A stretch of DNA of 34,517 nucleotides from JBQTIP01 sp052388025 (GCA_052388025.1 JBQTIP010000106.1:1-34517), one strand, 5' to 3'; positions 7,442 through 15,969 are shown, counted from the first letter of the stretch. The notes: generated from the sequence alone by a model not told the origin. A program made the numbers and translations.

Positions 7442-8821
7442 TCAGGGGCCTCTTTTGGCCTCCTCCCACGAGGGACCGGCCGGATGGGGACGCTCGGATA
7501 CGGGGCCGGAACCGCGGTCTCCGACCCATGTGAGGGCGTCCCTGAGGTGATGGATCGGGACGATCCGGACCCCTTCGTGGGAACCCGGTCGTTCGGGTGC
7601 GAAAAGGGTCGTCCTCCCGGCAGCCTTCGCGGCCGTGACGCGCTGGGCCATCGCCGGAGCGGGCCGAACCAGTCCCGTCAGGCTGATCTCCCCGACGAAC
7701 GCGGTCGCGGCCGGCGGGGAGACACCGGATGCCGCGGAAGCGAGCGCGGCCGCCACGGCCAGATCGCACGACGGATCGTCGATCCGTACCCCACCGGCCG
7801 ACGCGCCGTACAGCTCGGCGCGTGACACCGAGATCCCCGCGCGGTCGAGCACGGCGGCAACCAGCTGGAAGCGACGGAGGTCGAGCCCGGTCGCCTGGCG
7901 CCTGGCCGGGCCGTCGGTCGGAGCGACGAGCGCCTGGACCTCGACCGCGAGGGCGCGCCGTCCCGCCTGAGGTAGCGCCGTCGCCGAGCCGGGCTCCGAC
8001 CCATCGGACAGGAGCAGCGCCGCAGGATCGATCTCGTGGAGCCCGTCGGTCGCCATCTCGAACCAGGCGACCTCGCCTTCCGGACCGAATCGGTTCTTGC
8101 CGCCGGAGAGCATCCGCAAGCCCGAGCGAGGTTCGCCGTCGAACGTGAGCACGACGTCGACGGCGTGCTCCAGGGTCCTGGGGCCCGCAAGATCGCCGTC
8201 CTTGGTCACGTGGCCGGTGAGCACGACGGCGATCCCTTCGGACTTCGCAAGGCCCACGAGGGCGTCGGCGCACAGCCGGACCTGCGAAGGGCCGCCCGGA
8301 AGCTGGTTGCCGGACGGATCGCGAAGAGTCTGGATGGAGTCCACGGCGAGCAGGAACGGCTTCACGGTCCGGGCAGCGCCCAGGACGATCTCCAGCTCCC
8401 GCCCTGAAGCGAAGGAAATGTCATCGGCCGCGACGCCGAGGCGCCGGGCCCGCAGGGCGACCTGATCGCGGGATTCCTCGCCCGAGACAAGGAGGCAGGG
8501 GAGCCCGGCGGCCGACAAGTTCGCCACCAATTGGAGGAGAAGGGTCGACTTGCCGATGCCGGGCTCACCCGCCAGGAGGGCAACGGAGGCCGGAACGAGG
8601 CCCCCGCCGAGGACCCGGTCGATGCCGGGGAACCCGGTTCCGACGCGCCGCGCCTCGCCGTCCACATGGGACAACGTCTCCAGTGGAACGCCGACCGACG
8701 CCGTGCCGCGTCCGCGCTCCACGATCGACCCCCATGCCCCGCAGCCCGGACAGCGCCCGGCCCACTGCGCCATCTGCTGCCCGCACTCCGAACACAAGTG
8801 AAGCGTCCGCACCTTGCCCAC
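7442..8821 (-). CDS. radA: DNA repair protein RadA
   Basis: A 459-aa RecA-like branch-migration ATPase used in recombinational repair. It has the full family layout: an N-terminal C4 zinc finger (C10, C13, C24, C27), Walker A GEPGIGKST (85-93), the RadA-specific KNRFG (242-246), and a C-terminal Lon-protease-like domain that lacks protease function in the family. The GTG at 8821 has no SD but has TAGGGT six bases upstream, so the mRNA is probably leaderless. The upstream neighbour is not disA or another housekeeping gene but a secreted protease inserted between two copies of the radA start region. Confidence 0.97.
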   Translation of the reverse strand: MGKVRTLHLCSECGQQMAQWAGRCPGCGAWGSIVERGRGTASVGVPLETLSHVDGEARRVGTGFPGIDRVLGGGLVPASVALLAGEPGIGKSTLLLQLVANLSAAGLPCLLVSGEESRDQVALRARRLGVAADDISFASGRELEIVLGAARTVKPFLLAVDSIQTLRDPSGNQLPGGPSQVRLCADALVGLAKSEGIAVVLTGHVTKDGDLAGPRTLEHAVDVVLTFDGEPRSGLRMLSGGKNRFGPEGEVAWFEMATDGLHEIDPAALLLSDGSEPGSATALPQAGRRALAVEVQALVAPTDGPARRQATGLDLRRFQLVAAVLDRAGISVSRAELYGASAGGVRIDDPSCDLAVAAALASAASGVSPPAATAFVGEISLTGLVRPAPAMAQRVTAAKAAGRTTLFAPERPGSHEGVRIVPIHHLRDALTWVGDRGSGPVSERPHPAGPSWEEAKRGP

Positions 8822-8850
8822 GGCGCGACCCTAGCAAAGGGGTATGACAA
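8784..8850. repeat. Direct repeat copy A (genuine radA start region)
   Basis: 67 bases covering the radA promoter and its first codons. By hand alignment 58 of 67 match copy B at 9652-9718, including a perfect 26-base core (8808-8833 against 9676-9701). Both copies have the same orientation, 868 bases apart. Confidence 0.85.
8828..8833 (-). promoter_or_regulatory. Leaderless-type -10 of radA
   Basis: TAGGGT on the minus strand, six bases before the GTG start of radA, with no SD. The TAG of this box is also the stop codon of the upstream protease gene. Confidence 0.55.
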
Positions 8851-9583
8851 GGAATGATGGGGCTCTCATCAGGCATCGAGCCTCAACCGCGGGGAGCACT
8901 TCAACTGTTGGCGACCACGGACTGTTCACATAACCGACCCGCGCAAGCATCCTCTTATCCCCTCGTCCGAACCAAGCTTGGTGGACCGAACTCCAGCTGC
9001 AGTAGCTCATGACTCCCCTGTAGCGACTGTAGGAGGAATCCGCCGGATCATCGCAGACCTTCGGGTTCACGTGCTCTCCCCGCGCGTAGACGGCCGCTTG
9101 AACATGGTCCGCAAACCCAAGGGCGTGCCCGAGCTCGTGTCGGAGGATCTTGTTAGACGACGTGGCCGACCAGATGACACAGCGTCGGTATGCCTCCGTG
9201 TAGGAGGGACCGCACCGAACCCACGTGGAGATGGACGGGCGGAAGAGCACGTCCGCGCGCTTCGCAACGCCCACGATCCGGAACAGGTTCCATCCGGCGA
9301 GCCTGTTCCACGGCCGAGTAACAGCCCCTAGATCGACGCCGAGGCTCGGCTGAGCCCACACCCGCACCGATGTGCGAGGTTCGACCTGAGCCTTCTCCCA
9401 ACCCGCGCCCTGGCCGAAGCGATGGCTGGCGTCTGCGGGAGTGATCGGCATCGCGAGAGGTAGAGCGAAGAGGATGGGGAACGAGAGGAGAAGGAAACGA
9501 TGGAGTCGACGTAGGCCAGAAGGCGTAGGTCCCCGTCGCCCTGGTGTCCTCCGATCGGAGTACAGCATTTGTCGGAGTTTCAC
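8831..9583 (-). CDS. Secreted metzincin-type zinc metalloprotease
   Basis: A 250-aa protein with a basic, hydrophobic signal region (about residues 23-52, LLLSFPILFALPLAM then ADA), so it should be exported. The active-site motif HELGHALGFADH (149-160) gives zinc ligands H149 and H153, catalytic E150, and the conserved G156. The classical third ligand position holds D159, as in snapalysin-like proteases, with H160 next to it. A Met-turn candidate GVMSYC (M192) follows about 30 residues later, as metzincins require. The start is uncertain: GTG 9583 or ATG 9568, neither with an SD. Base composition looks less GC-rich than its neighbours. It lies between two copies of the radA promoter, which suggests it arrived by insertion. 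Its family within the metzincins and its substrate are unknown. Confidence 0.75.
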   Translation of the reverse strand: MKLRQMLYSDRRTPGRRGPTPSGLRRLHRFLLLSFPILFALPLAMPITPADASHRFGQGAGWEKAQVEPRTSVRVWAQPSLGVDLGAVTRPWNRLAGWNLFRIVGVAKRADVLFRPSISTWVRCGPSYTEAYRRCVIWSATSSNKILRHELGHALGFADHVQAAVYARGEHVNPKVCDDPADSSYSRYRGVMSYCSWSSVHQAWFGRGDKRMLARVGYVNSPWSPTVEVLPAVEARCLMRAPSFLVIPLC

Positions 9584-9651
9584 CCGAACGCAAGAGTCGA
9601 TAGAACCTCAAAACGGAGGAAAGGTCGTAATGCAAGAGAGTGAGGAGCCGG

Positions 9652-9718
9652 CACGCCGAGCACGAGTGAAGGGTTCGCACCTTGCCCACGGCGCGACCCT
9701 ACCAACGGGATATGACAT
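9652..9718. repeat. Direct repeat copy B (duplicated radA promoter and first codons)
   Basis: This copy keeps the TAGGGT box (9696-9701), the GTG (9687-9689) and codons for MGKVRTLH, after which similarity to radA is lost. It points toward the metzincin gene and could drive it. Its far end meets the truncated RIO1-like pseudogene. Confidence 0.85.
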
Positions 9719-9721
9719 CCC

Positions 9722-10284
9722 CTGACGGCGCACGACGAGTCCCTCTACCGCGATGGGGAGTGGATCAAGGAGCGCCGGGTGCGCGTCGCCCTGGAGAAGA
9801 AGACGAGGTTCGGCCGGCAGGTGCAGGGCGGGATCTGGGTCGATCGCGAATGGGAGGCCCTGCAACTGTTGTCGAACGCGGGGGGTGGCCGTTCCGCGCC
9901 CGATCGCGCGCACCGAGGACGCGATCCTTATGAGCTACGTGGGCGACGAGGACGACCCGGCCCCGCAACTGTGCTCGTCCCGTCTCGACCGCGCTGAGGC
10001 CGAGAACCTATTCGCGCAGCTCAGGCGGGAGATCGAGCTGATGCTCCTCCACAACGTCGTCCACGGCGACTCTTTCGCCGTACACCGTACTAGTCTGGAA
10101 TGGACTAGTTACGGTAATCGATCTCCCGCAGGCGGTCGACCCGCGGAAGAATCGGCATGCGCAGACGCTGCTCGAGCGCGACGTTCATAGGATCTGCGAG
10201 CACTTCGCGCGATTCGGCGTGCCATCCGCGGCCGAATTGGTCTCACAAGACCTGTGGACCGCCTGGACGTTCGCGGACCTTTTG
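9722..10284 (+). pseudogene. RIO1-family serine kinase, truncated and frameshifted
   Basis: Recognisable RIO1 kinase sequence spread over three reading frames. Frame 1 (from 9722) carries LYRDGEWIKERRVRVALEKK and TRFGRQVQGGIWVDREWEAL. A six-G run at 9880-9885 shifts to a second frame with PRPIARTEDAILMSYVGDED and IELMLLHNVVHGD. An extra base near 10071, directly after the catalytic HGD, shifts to a third frame reading LSPYTVLVW, then VIDLPQAVDPRKNRHAQTLL and onward. The N-terminal ATP-binding part is absent; the reading frame stops at 9713, where repeat copy B begins. The Asn expected after LSxx is Thr. Three independent lesions make it a true pseudogene rather than a single sequencing slip. 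Confidence 0.85.
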
Positions 10285-10345
10285 GGTGGAACCGAGCGAC
10301 GTGGACCGTGTCGGGATCGTCGAGTAGCGCCCAAGATACTGCCGA

Positions 10346-10376
10346 GAAGCCCAGCAACCGCAGGCTGCTGGGCTTC
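10346..10376 (-). terminator. Hairpin terminator after clpC
   Basis: An 11-base perfect inverted repeat (GAAGCCCAGCA and its complement) with a 9-base loop, about 50 bases past the clpC stop. There is no clear T-run, but the stem is long and GC-rich. Confidence 0.6.
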
Positions 10377-10424
10377 GGCCTTGCGGAGTCGCGGGCTCCG
10401 GGCCCGAGACTCACGTCCTTGGAG

Positions 10425-12908
10425 CTATCCCTCCTGCTGACCGGCCAGCTCCACGGGCGGCGTGTCGGGTGGGAGGTCCGGTGTCTCGAAGACGATCTCA
10501 CCCTCGACCGCGTCAACGATGATCGTCTGCCCGGCCCGGAACTCCTTCCACAGGAGCTTCTCGGAGAGCGGGTCCTCCACCAACCGCTGGATCGTCCGCC
10601 GCAGCGGCCTGGCGCCGAGCGAGGGGTCGTAGCCCTGTTCGGCGAGCAGCTCCTTGGCCGCGTCCGTCAGCTCGATCTCGACGTCCCTGGACTTGAGCTG
10701 CTCCCGGACGCGCTTCATCAGGAGGTCGACGATCGACTTCACATCCTCACGAGAGAGAGAGTGGAACACGATGACCTCGTCGATCCGGTTCAGGAACTCC
10801 GGCCTGAAGGAGCGCTTGAGCTCCTCCATGACCTTCTCCTTCATCTTCTCGTAGGACACCTTCTCGTCGGGCCTGGCGGCGAACCCGATGCCGGGACCCT
10901 TCTGGATGTCCCGGGTCCCGAGGTTCGACGTCATGATGATGACTGTGTTCTTGAAATCCACCCGGTGCCCCTGCGCGTCGGTGAGGTGCCCGTCCTCCAG
11001 GATCTGCAGCAGCGTGTTGAACACGTCGGGGTGGGCCTTCTCGATCTCATCGAAGAGCACGACGCTGAACGGCTTGCGGCGCACCGCCTCGGTGAGCTGG
11101 CCGCCCTCCTCGTAGCCGACATAGCCGGGGGGAGACCCGATGAGCCGGCTGACCGTGTGCTTCTCCATGTACTCCGACATGTCGAGCTGGATGAGCGTGT
11201 CCTCGTCGCCGAACAGGAACTCGGCGAGCGCCTTCGACAGCTCGGTCTTCCCGACGCCCGAGGGCCCCAGGAAGATGAACGAGCCCGACGGCCGCTTCGG
11301 GTCCTTCAGCCCGGCCCGGGTCCGCCGGATCGACTTCGAAACGGCGATCACTGCTTCCGCCTGGTCGACGATGCGCTTGTGGACCTCGTCCTCCATGCGG
11401 AGCAGCTTCTCCGTCTCCTCCTCGGTGAGCTTGAAGACCGGGATCCCGGTCCAGACCGACAGGACCTCGGCGATCTCCTCCTCGTCCACCTCCGAGAGGA
11501 TGTCGAGCTCGCCGGACTTCCAATCGCGCTCGCGCCGGCTGCGTTCTTCGATCAGCTGGCGCTCCTCGTCGCGCAGGCCGGCCGCGCCTTCGAAGTTCTG
11601 AGCGTCGATCGCGGACTCCTTGCGGAGGCGCACCTCAGCGATCTTCTCGTCGACCTCGCGGACGTCGGGCGGGGCGGTCATCCGGCGGATCCGCATGCGC
11701 GACCCGGCCTCGTCGATGAGGTCGATCGCCTTGTCAGGGAGGAACCGATCTGAGATGTACCGGTCGGACAGGTTGGCGGCCGCCACAAGCGCGTCGTCGG
11801 TGAACGACACGCGGTGGTGCGACTCGTATCGGTCCCGGAGGCCCTTCAGGATCTCGATCGTATGCGCGACGGTCGGCTCCTCTACGTTGATCGGCTGGAA
11901 CCGCCGCTCGAGCGCGGCGTCCTTCTCCAGGTGCTTGCGGTACTCGTCGCGCGTGGTGGCGCCGATCGTCTGGAGCTCGCCCCGGGCGAGCATCGGCTTC
12001 AGTATCGAGGCCGCGTCGATCGCTCCCTCCGCCGCCCCCGCGCCGACCAACGTGTGCAGCTCGTCGATGAACAGGACGATGTCCCCCCGGGTCCGGATCT
12101 CCTTCAGAACCTTCTTCAGGCGCTCCTCGAAGTCGCCGCGGTAGCGCGAGCCGGCCACGAGGGCCCCGAGGTCGAGCGTGTAGATCTGCTTGTCCTTCAG
12201 GGTCTCGGGCACCTCGCCCCGCACGATGTCCTGGGCGAGGCCCTCGACGACGGCGGTCTTGCCGACGCCGGGCTCGCCGATCAGGACCGGGTTGTTCTTG
12301 GTCCGCCGCGAGAGGACCTGCATGACCCGCTCGATCTCCTTCTCGCGGCCGATGACCGGGTCGAGCTTGGTCTCGCGCGCGAGCTGCGTGAGGTTGCGGC
12401 CAAACTGGTCTAGCACCATGGAGCCCTGCGGGCCGCCCTGCTCTCCCGGCTGGCCCTCGCTCTTGCCGCCGGTGTAGCCCGAAAGGAGCTGAATGACGGT
12501 TTGGCGGACGCGGTTGAGGTCCGCGCCGAGCTTCTGGAGCACTTGGGCGGCGACTCCTTCGCCCTCTCGGATCAGCCCGAGCAGGATGTGCTCCGTGCCG
12601 ATGTAGTTGTGGCCGAGCTGGAGGGCCTCTCGGAGCGAAAGCTCGAGGACCTTCTTGGCCCGAGGCGTGAACGGGATGTGGCCGGTCGGGGCCGCCTGGC
12701 CCTGGCCGATGATCTGCTCCACCTGCTCGCGGACCGCCCCCAGCGAGATGTTCAAGGACTCGAGCGCCTTCGCGGCTACTCCCTCGCCCTCGTGGATCAG
12801 CCCGAGCAGGATGTGCTCGGTCCCGATGTAGTTGTGGTTCAGCATCCTCGCCTCTTCCTGGGCGAGGACGACGACCCTTCTCGCGCGGTCCGTGAAGCGT
12901 TCGAACAT
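10425..12908 (-). CDS. clpC: ATP-dependent Clp protease ATP-binding subunit ClpC
   Basis: An 827-aa Hsp100 unfoldase that feeds proteins into ClpP. Layout: two N-terminal Clp repeats (about 1-145, each with NYIGTEHILLGLI); first AAA domain with Walker A GEPGVGKT (211-218) and Walker B around IVLFIDE (277-283); a UVR-like coiled segment (about 420-455); second AAA domain with Walker A GPSGVGKT (548-555) and Walker B VVLFDE (616-621). A GIGF loop before the C-terminal domain matches the ClpP-docking position. GGAGG stands 8 bases before the ATG. It is the likely partner of the ClpS at 2980. The neighbour on one side is the scar zone, on the other a divergent receiver-domain gene. Confidence 0.98.
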   Translation of the reverse strand: MFERFTDRARRVVVLAQEEARMLNHNYIGTEHILLGLIHEGEGVAAKALESLNISLGAVREQVEQIIGQGQAAPTGHIPFTPRAKKVLELSLREALQLGHNYIGTEHILLGLIREGEGVAAQVLQKLGADLNRVRQTVIQLLSGYTGGKSEGQPGEQGGPQGSMVLDQFGRNLTQLARETKLDPVIGREKEIERVMQVLSRRTKNNPVLIGEPGVGKTAVVEGLAQDIVRGEVPETLKDKQIYTLDLGALVAGSRYRGDFEERLKKVLKEIRTRGDIVLFIDELHTLVGAGAAEGAIDAASILKPMLARGELQTIGATTRDEYRKHLEKDAALERRFQPINVEEPTVAHTIEILKGLRDRYESHHRVSFTDDALVAAANLSDRYISDRFLPDKAIDLIDEAGSRMRIRRMTAPPDVREVDEKIAEVRLRKESAIDAQNFEGAAGLRDEERQLIEERSRRERDWKSGELDILSEVDEEEIAEVLSVWTGIPVFKLTEEETEKLLRMEDEVHKRIVDQAEAVIAVSKSIRRTRAGLKDPKRPSGSFIFLGPSGVGKTELSKALAEFLFGDEDTLIQLDMSEYMEKHTVSRLIGSPPGYVGYEEGGQLTEAVRRKPFSVVLFDEIEKAHPDVFNTLLQILEDGHLTDAQGHRVDFKNTVIIMTSNLGTRDIQKGPGIGFAARPDEKVSYEKMKEKVMEELKRSFRPEFLNRIDEVIVFHSLSREDVKSIVDLLMKRVREQLKSRDVEIELTDAAKELLAEQGYDPSLGARPLRRTIQRLVEDPLSEKLLWKEFRAGQTIIVDAVEGEIVFETPDLPPDTPPVELAGQQEG

Positions 12909-13285
12909 GTCAAGTTCCTCCGGGCCGCGGCCCGTCGTTCAGCCGTCCCCGAGGATCAGCGGACCACGTCCTACCCTCGAGGCACGTTAGGCGCCTACCA
13001 GCGGCGCGCTCTCTGCGCCTCGCGCCTCCGAAGCGCCATCCAAGGGCAAGTATACCCCTGCCCTCTGATACGCCCGAAGGCGCCTCGTTGTTCCCAAACC
13101 CGCCTCTCTAACGTTATTCGGAAGAACCCGGCCTCAGGATGAGCTTGCCTCGACCGGAAGTGGGTTGCATCACCCATACGGCCTAGCGAACTTCACCCAA
13201 ACGACTGTTGCGGGGTTCGGGAGGCCTCGGGCAAGATGCAGCAGATCCACTATTCCCCTGGTCTATCCTTCCCCGTGAGGAGACG
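12909..13285. other. Divergent intergenic region between clpC and the receiver gene
   Basis: 377 bases without a supported gene. On the minus strand TATACT at 13049-13054 is a good -10 candidate for clpC and would give a leader of about 135 bases. Its expected -35 position (about 17 bases away) shows no TTGACA-like match. I saw no CIRCE or HAIR heat-shock operator and no clear ClgR box. TATCCT at 13264-13269 is a possible -10 for the receiver gene. Confidence 0.4.
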
Positions 13286-13669
13286 ATGACAGTGCGGGTA
13301 TTGGTCGTCGACGATCATCCGGCCTTCCGCCGGGCGCTCACGTCTGCGCTGCGGCTGGTCAAGGACATCGAGGTCGCGGGGGAGGCCGGCGGGGGCATGG
13401 CCGCTTGCGAGGAGGCCGCGGCGCTCGAGCCCGATCTCGTGCTCATGGATCTGTCGATGCCCGATCTCTCGGGGATCGACGCTATGCGGGAGATCCACAG
13501 GAAGGCCCCCGAGCTCCCGGTCGTGATCCTCACCGCTCACGCCGACCCCGGGGTGGAGCGGGAAGCGCGGGACGCGGGCGCCTCCGGGTTCCTCGCGAAG
13601 GGCGTCGGGCTCCAGGAGCTCGTGAGCGCCATCCACCAGGCCACCGAGGGAGTACCGGCAGTCAGCTGA
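13286..13669 (+). CDS. Single-domain response regulator (CheY-like receiver)
   Basis: A 127-aa stand-alone receiver. The ATG at 13286 is preferred over an upstream start because AGGAG lies 3-4 bases before it and the fold begins at once with VRVLVVDDHPAFRRAL. The acidic pocket D9-D10, phosphoacceptor D55 (LMDLSMPD), switch T83 and K105 are all present, so phosphorylation is expected. The sequence resembles the receiver of NarL/LuxR-type regulators but ends after the fold with no DNA-binding domain. No histidine kinase lies nearby. Its 3' end overlaps lysS on the other strand by 8 bases. Its output, presumably through protein contact, is unknown. Confidence 0.88.
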   Translation: MTVRVLVVDDHPAFRRALTSALRLVKDIEVAGEAGGGMAACEEAAALEPDLVLMDLSMPDLSGIDAMREIHRKAPELPVVILTAHADPGVEREARDAGASGFLAKGVGLQELVSAIHQATEGVPAVS

Positions 13670-15164
13670 GGCGGGTCTTGCCTCCTTCCTCCGGGCGGAT
13701 GTGGGGAAAGGCGATCGTGTCGCGGATCGAGGCGACGTCGGCAAGGATCATCAGCAGCCGGTCGATCCCCAGCCCGAGCCCGCCGGTGGGGGGCATCCCG
13801 TGCTCCAGCGCCACCAAGAAGTCCTCGTCGAGCGGGTGGACCTCCTCCGCTCCCTGTCGCTCGGCCTCCTGCTGGATCTCGAAGCTCCGCCGCTGCTCGT
13901 CCGGGTCGGAGAGCTCCGAGTACGCCGGGATGATCTCCGTCCCGCCCATGATCAGGTCGAAGTGCTCGGTCAGCCCGGGGCTGGAGCGGTGGGGGCGCGC
14001 CAGCGGCGAGACTTCTCGCGGGAAGTCGCACACGAACGTCGGGTCCCAGAGCGTGTGCTCCACCAGCTTCTCGAACATCTCCAGGGCGATCTTGCCGGGC
14101 CCCCAGGCGGGGTCCACTCCGACGCCGTGTCGCTCGGCGACGTCGGCTAGGTCGGCGCGGTCGAGGGCGATCTCCTCCCCCGTCGTCTCGGAGACTGAGG
14201 CGAGCACCGTGATCCGGCGCCACTCGCCCTCGAGGTTCATCCCCCGGCCCTGGTAGTCGAACCGGAGCGACCCGCGAACGGCCATCGCGGCCCCGGTGAC
14301 GAGCGCCTGCCCGAGCTCCATCATCGAGAAGTAGTCGCCGTAGGCTTGGTAAACCTCGAGCATCGTGAACTCGGGGGCGTGGGTCCGGTCCATGCCCTCG
14401 TTGCGGAAGATCCTGCCGATCTCGAAGACGCGCTCCAACCCTCCGACCAGAAGCCGCTTCAGGTACAGCTCGAGCGCGATTCGCAGGTACATGTCGATGT
14501 CCAGGGCCTGGTGGCGTGTGACGAAGGGCCGTGCGAGCGCGCCGCCGGCGGTGTTCTGCAGCACCGGCGTCTCGACCTCGACGAATCCGTGCTCATCGAG
14601 GTACGTCCGGAAGGCCCGAAGCACCTTCGCGCGGGCGAGGACCACCCGCCGCGAGTCCGGATCCGTCGCGAGCTCCAAGTATCGGCGCCGCACGCGGAGG
14701 TCCGGGTCCTGCAGCCCATGCCACTTCTCCGGCATCGGGCGAAGCGCCTTGCCGAGCATCGTCAGCTCCTCGACACGGACGGAAAGCTCTCCCCGCTTGG
14801 TGCGCATGACCGGACCGCTCGCGCCGACGATGTCGCCCAGGTCGACCTCCTGCAGGAGCTCGAGCCCGCCGGAGCCGAGCGACTCCTTTGAGCAGAACAG
14901 CTGGATGTCCCCGGACCGGTCGCGAAGTACCAGGAACACGAGCTTGCCGTGCCGGCGCGCGAGGACGATGCGGCCGGCGACCGCGAACTGCTCGGGGCTC
15001 AACTCGCCGGCCGGCAGCTCCACGAACCGCTCGTGCAACTCCGCGGCGTGGGCAGTGACGTCGAACGTGAGCGCGAACGGCTCGATTCCTTTGGCCCGCA
15101 ATCGTTCCAGGCTGTCGCGCCGGGCCTTCAAGACCTCCCGCTCGCGGAAGCCCTCCTCAGTCAT
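13662..15164 (-). CDS. lysS: Lysyl-tRNA synthetase, class II
   Basis: A 500-aa class IIb synthetase that charges tRNA-Lys. An N-terminal OB-fold anticodon-binding domain (about 55-140, VAGRIVLARRHGKLVFLVLR) precedes the catalytic core. Motif 2 is seen in FEIGRIFRNEGMDRTHAPEF, followed by TMLEVYQAY; motif 3 is GLGLGIDRLLMIL near the C-terminus. The ATG at 15164 lies inside the end of coaX (8-base overlap), so translation is coupled. Extending upstream would only add coaX antiframe residues. It closes the folate-pantothenate run. Confidence 0.97.
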   Translation of the reverse strand: MTEEGFREREVLKARRDSLERLRAKGIEPFALTFDVTAHAAELHERFVELPAGELSPEQFAVAGRIVLARRHGKLVFLVLRDRSGDIQLFCSKESLGSGGLELLQEVDLGDIVGASGPVMRTKRGELSVRVEELTMLGKALRPMPEKWHGLQDPDLRVRRRYLELATDPDSRRVVLARAKVLRAFRTYLDEHGFVEVETPVLQNTAGGALARPFVTRHQALDIDMYLRIALELYLKRLLVGGLERVFEIGRIFRNEGMDRTHAPEFTMLEVYQAYGDYFSMMELGQALVTGAAMAVRGSLRFDYQGRGMNLEGEWRRITVLASVSETTGEEIALDRADLADVAERHGVGVDPAWGPGKIALEMFEKLVEHTLWDPTFVCDFPREVSPLARPHRSSPGLTEHFDLIMGGTEIIPAYSELSDPDEQRRSFEIQQEAERQGAEEVHPLDEDFLVALEHGMPPTGGLGLGIDRLLMILADVASIRDTIAFPHIRPEEGGKTRLS

Positions 15165-15969
15165 CGTCCGCCTGTGAGGCGGTTCCGCGGGCGGATCCAC
15201 CCTCCACGTTCTTCTCGAAGACCAGGCGCAGGCCCTCGAGCGTGAGCCAAGGGTCGAACTCGTCGATGCTCCGGCAGTGTGGGAGGACGACCGGAGCCAG
15301 CCCCCCGGTCGCAACGACCGTGGCGTGCTCGCCGAGCTCGTCCCTCATCCGCTCGATCACTCCGTCCACCTCGGCGGCCGTCCCGAAGATCAGGCCGGAC
15401 TGGATACACTCGACCGTGCTCCGCCCGATGACCGACCGGGGAGGGTGCAGCTCGACCTGGGGCAGGCGGGCGGTCGAGAGAGAGAGGCTCGCGTTCGAGA
15501 CCTGGATGCCCGGCGCGATCACGCCGCCCAGGAACTCGCCCTTCGCCGACACCGCGTCGTAGGTCGTGGCCGTGCCGAAGTCGACGGCTATGCAAGGGCC
15601 CCCGTACCTCGTGAAGGCGGCCAGGGCGTTCACGATGCGGTCGGCCCCGACCTCCCGGGGATTGTCCGTGAGGATCGGGAGACCCGTCCTGGTCCCCGGC
15701 TCCACCACGACGGGGTGGAAGTTGAAGTAGCGCTCGGTCATCTCGCGCAGGGCCTGGGTCATGGTCGGGACCACCGAGGAGACGACCACGCCGGTCAGCT
15801 CCTTCGAGAAGGAGAGACCCTCCTGCTCCAGCAGCCCCCCGAACAGCACCGCCAGCTCGTCCGCGGTGCGCTCCTGCTGGGTGGACAGCCGCCAGTGCCA
15901 GAGCAACTCGGAGCCGCGGAATACGCCCACGACGGTATTGGTGTTCCCGACGTTCACGGCTAGCAGCAA
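15157..15969 (-). CDS. coaX: Type III pantothenate kinase
   Basis: A 270-aa ASKHA-fold kinase for the first step of CoA synthesis from pantothenate; type III enzymes use ATP with a monovalent cation and are insensitive to CoA. Visible: the N-terminal phosphate loop VGNTNTVVG, GTRTGLPI for the substrate, the catalytic-base region VGADRIVNA (D110), and VDFGTATTYD. The residue before VGNT is Asn6 where the family normally has Asp. TTG at 15969 is the start, with GGAGG 10 bases before it. It follows panC with a 73-base gap; no panD is present in between. Confidence 0.94.
   Translation of the reverse strand: MLLAVNVGNTNTVVGVFRGSELLWHWRLSTQQERTADELAVLFGGLLEQEGLSFSKELTGVVVSSVVPTMTQALREMTERYFNFHPVVVEPGTRTGLPILTDNPREVGADRIVNALAAFTRYGGPCIAVDFGTATTYDAVSAKGEFLGGVIAPGIQVSNASLSLSTARLPQVELHPPRSVIGRSTVECIQSGLIFGTAAEVDGVIERMRDELGEHATVVATGGLAPVVLPHCRSIDEFDPWLTLEGLRLVFEKNVEGGSARGTASQADDD

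Noticed and set aside
9153..9689. A second radA-like gene starting MGKVRTLH
   Set aside because: Similarity stops after about 14 residues; the remainder is the out-of-frame shadow of the metzincin gene. It is a promoter/start duplication, not a paralogue.
12988..12997. A 10-base palindrome TAGGCGCCTA in the clpC leader as an operator
   Set aside because: It is short, GC-rich and far from the likely -10; such palindromes are expected by chance in this composition.
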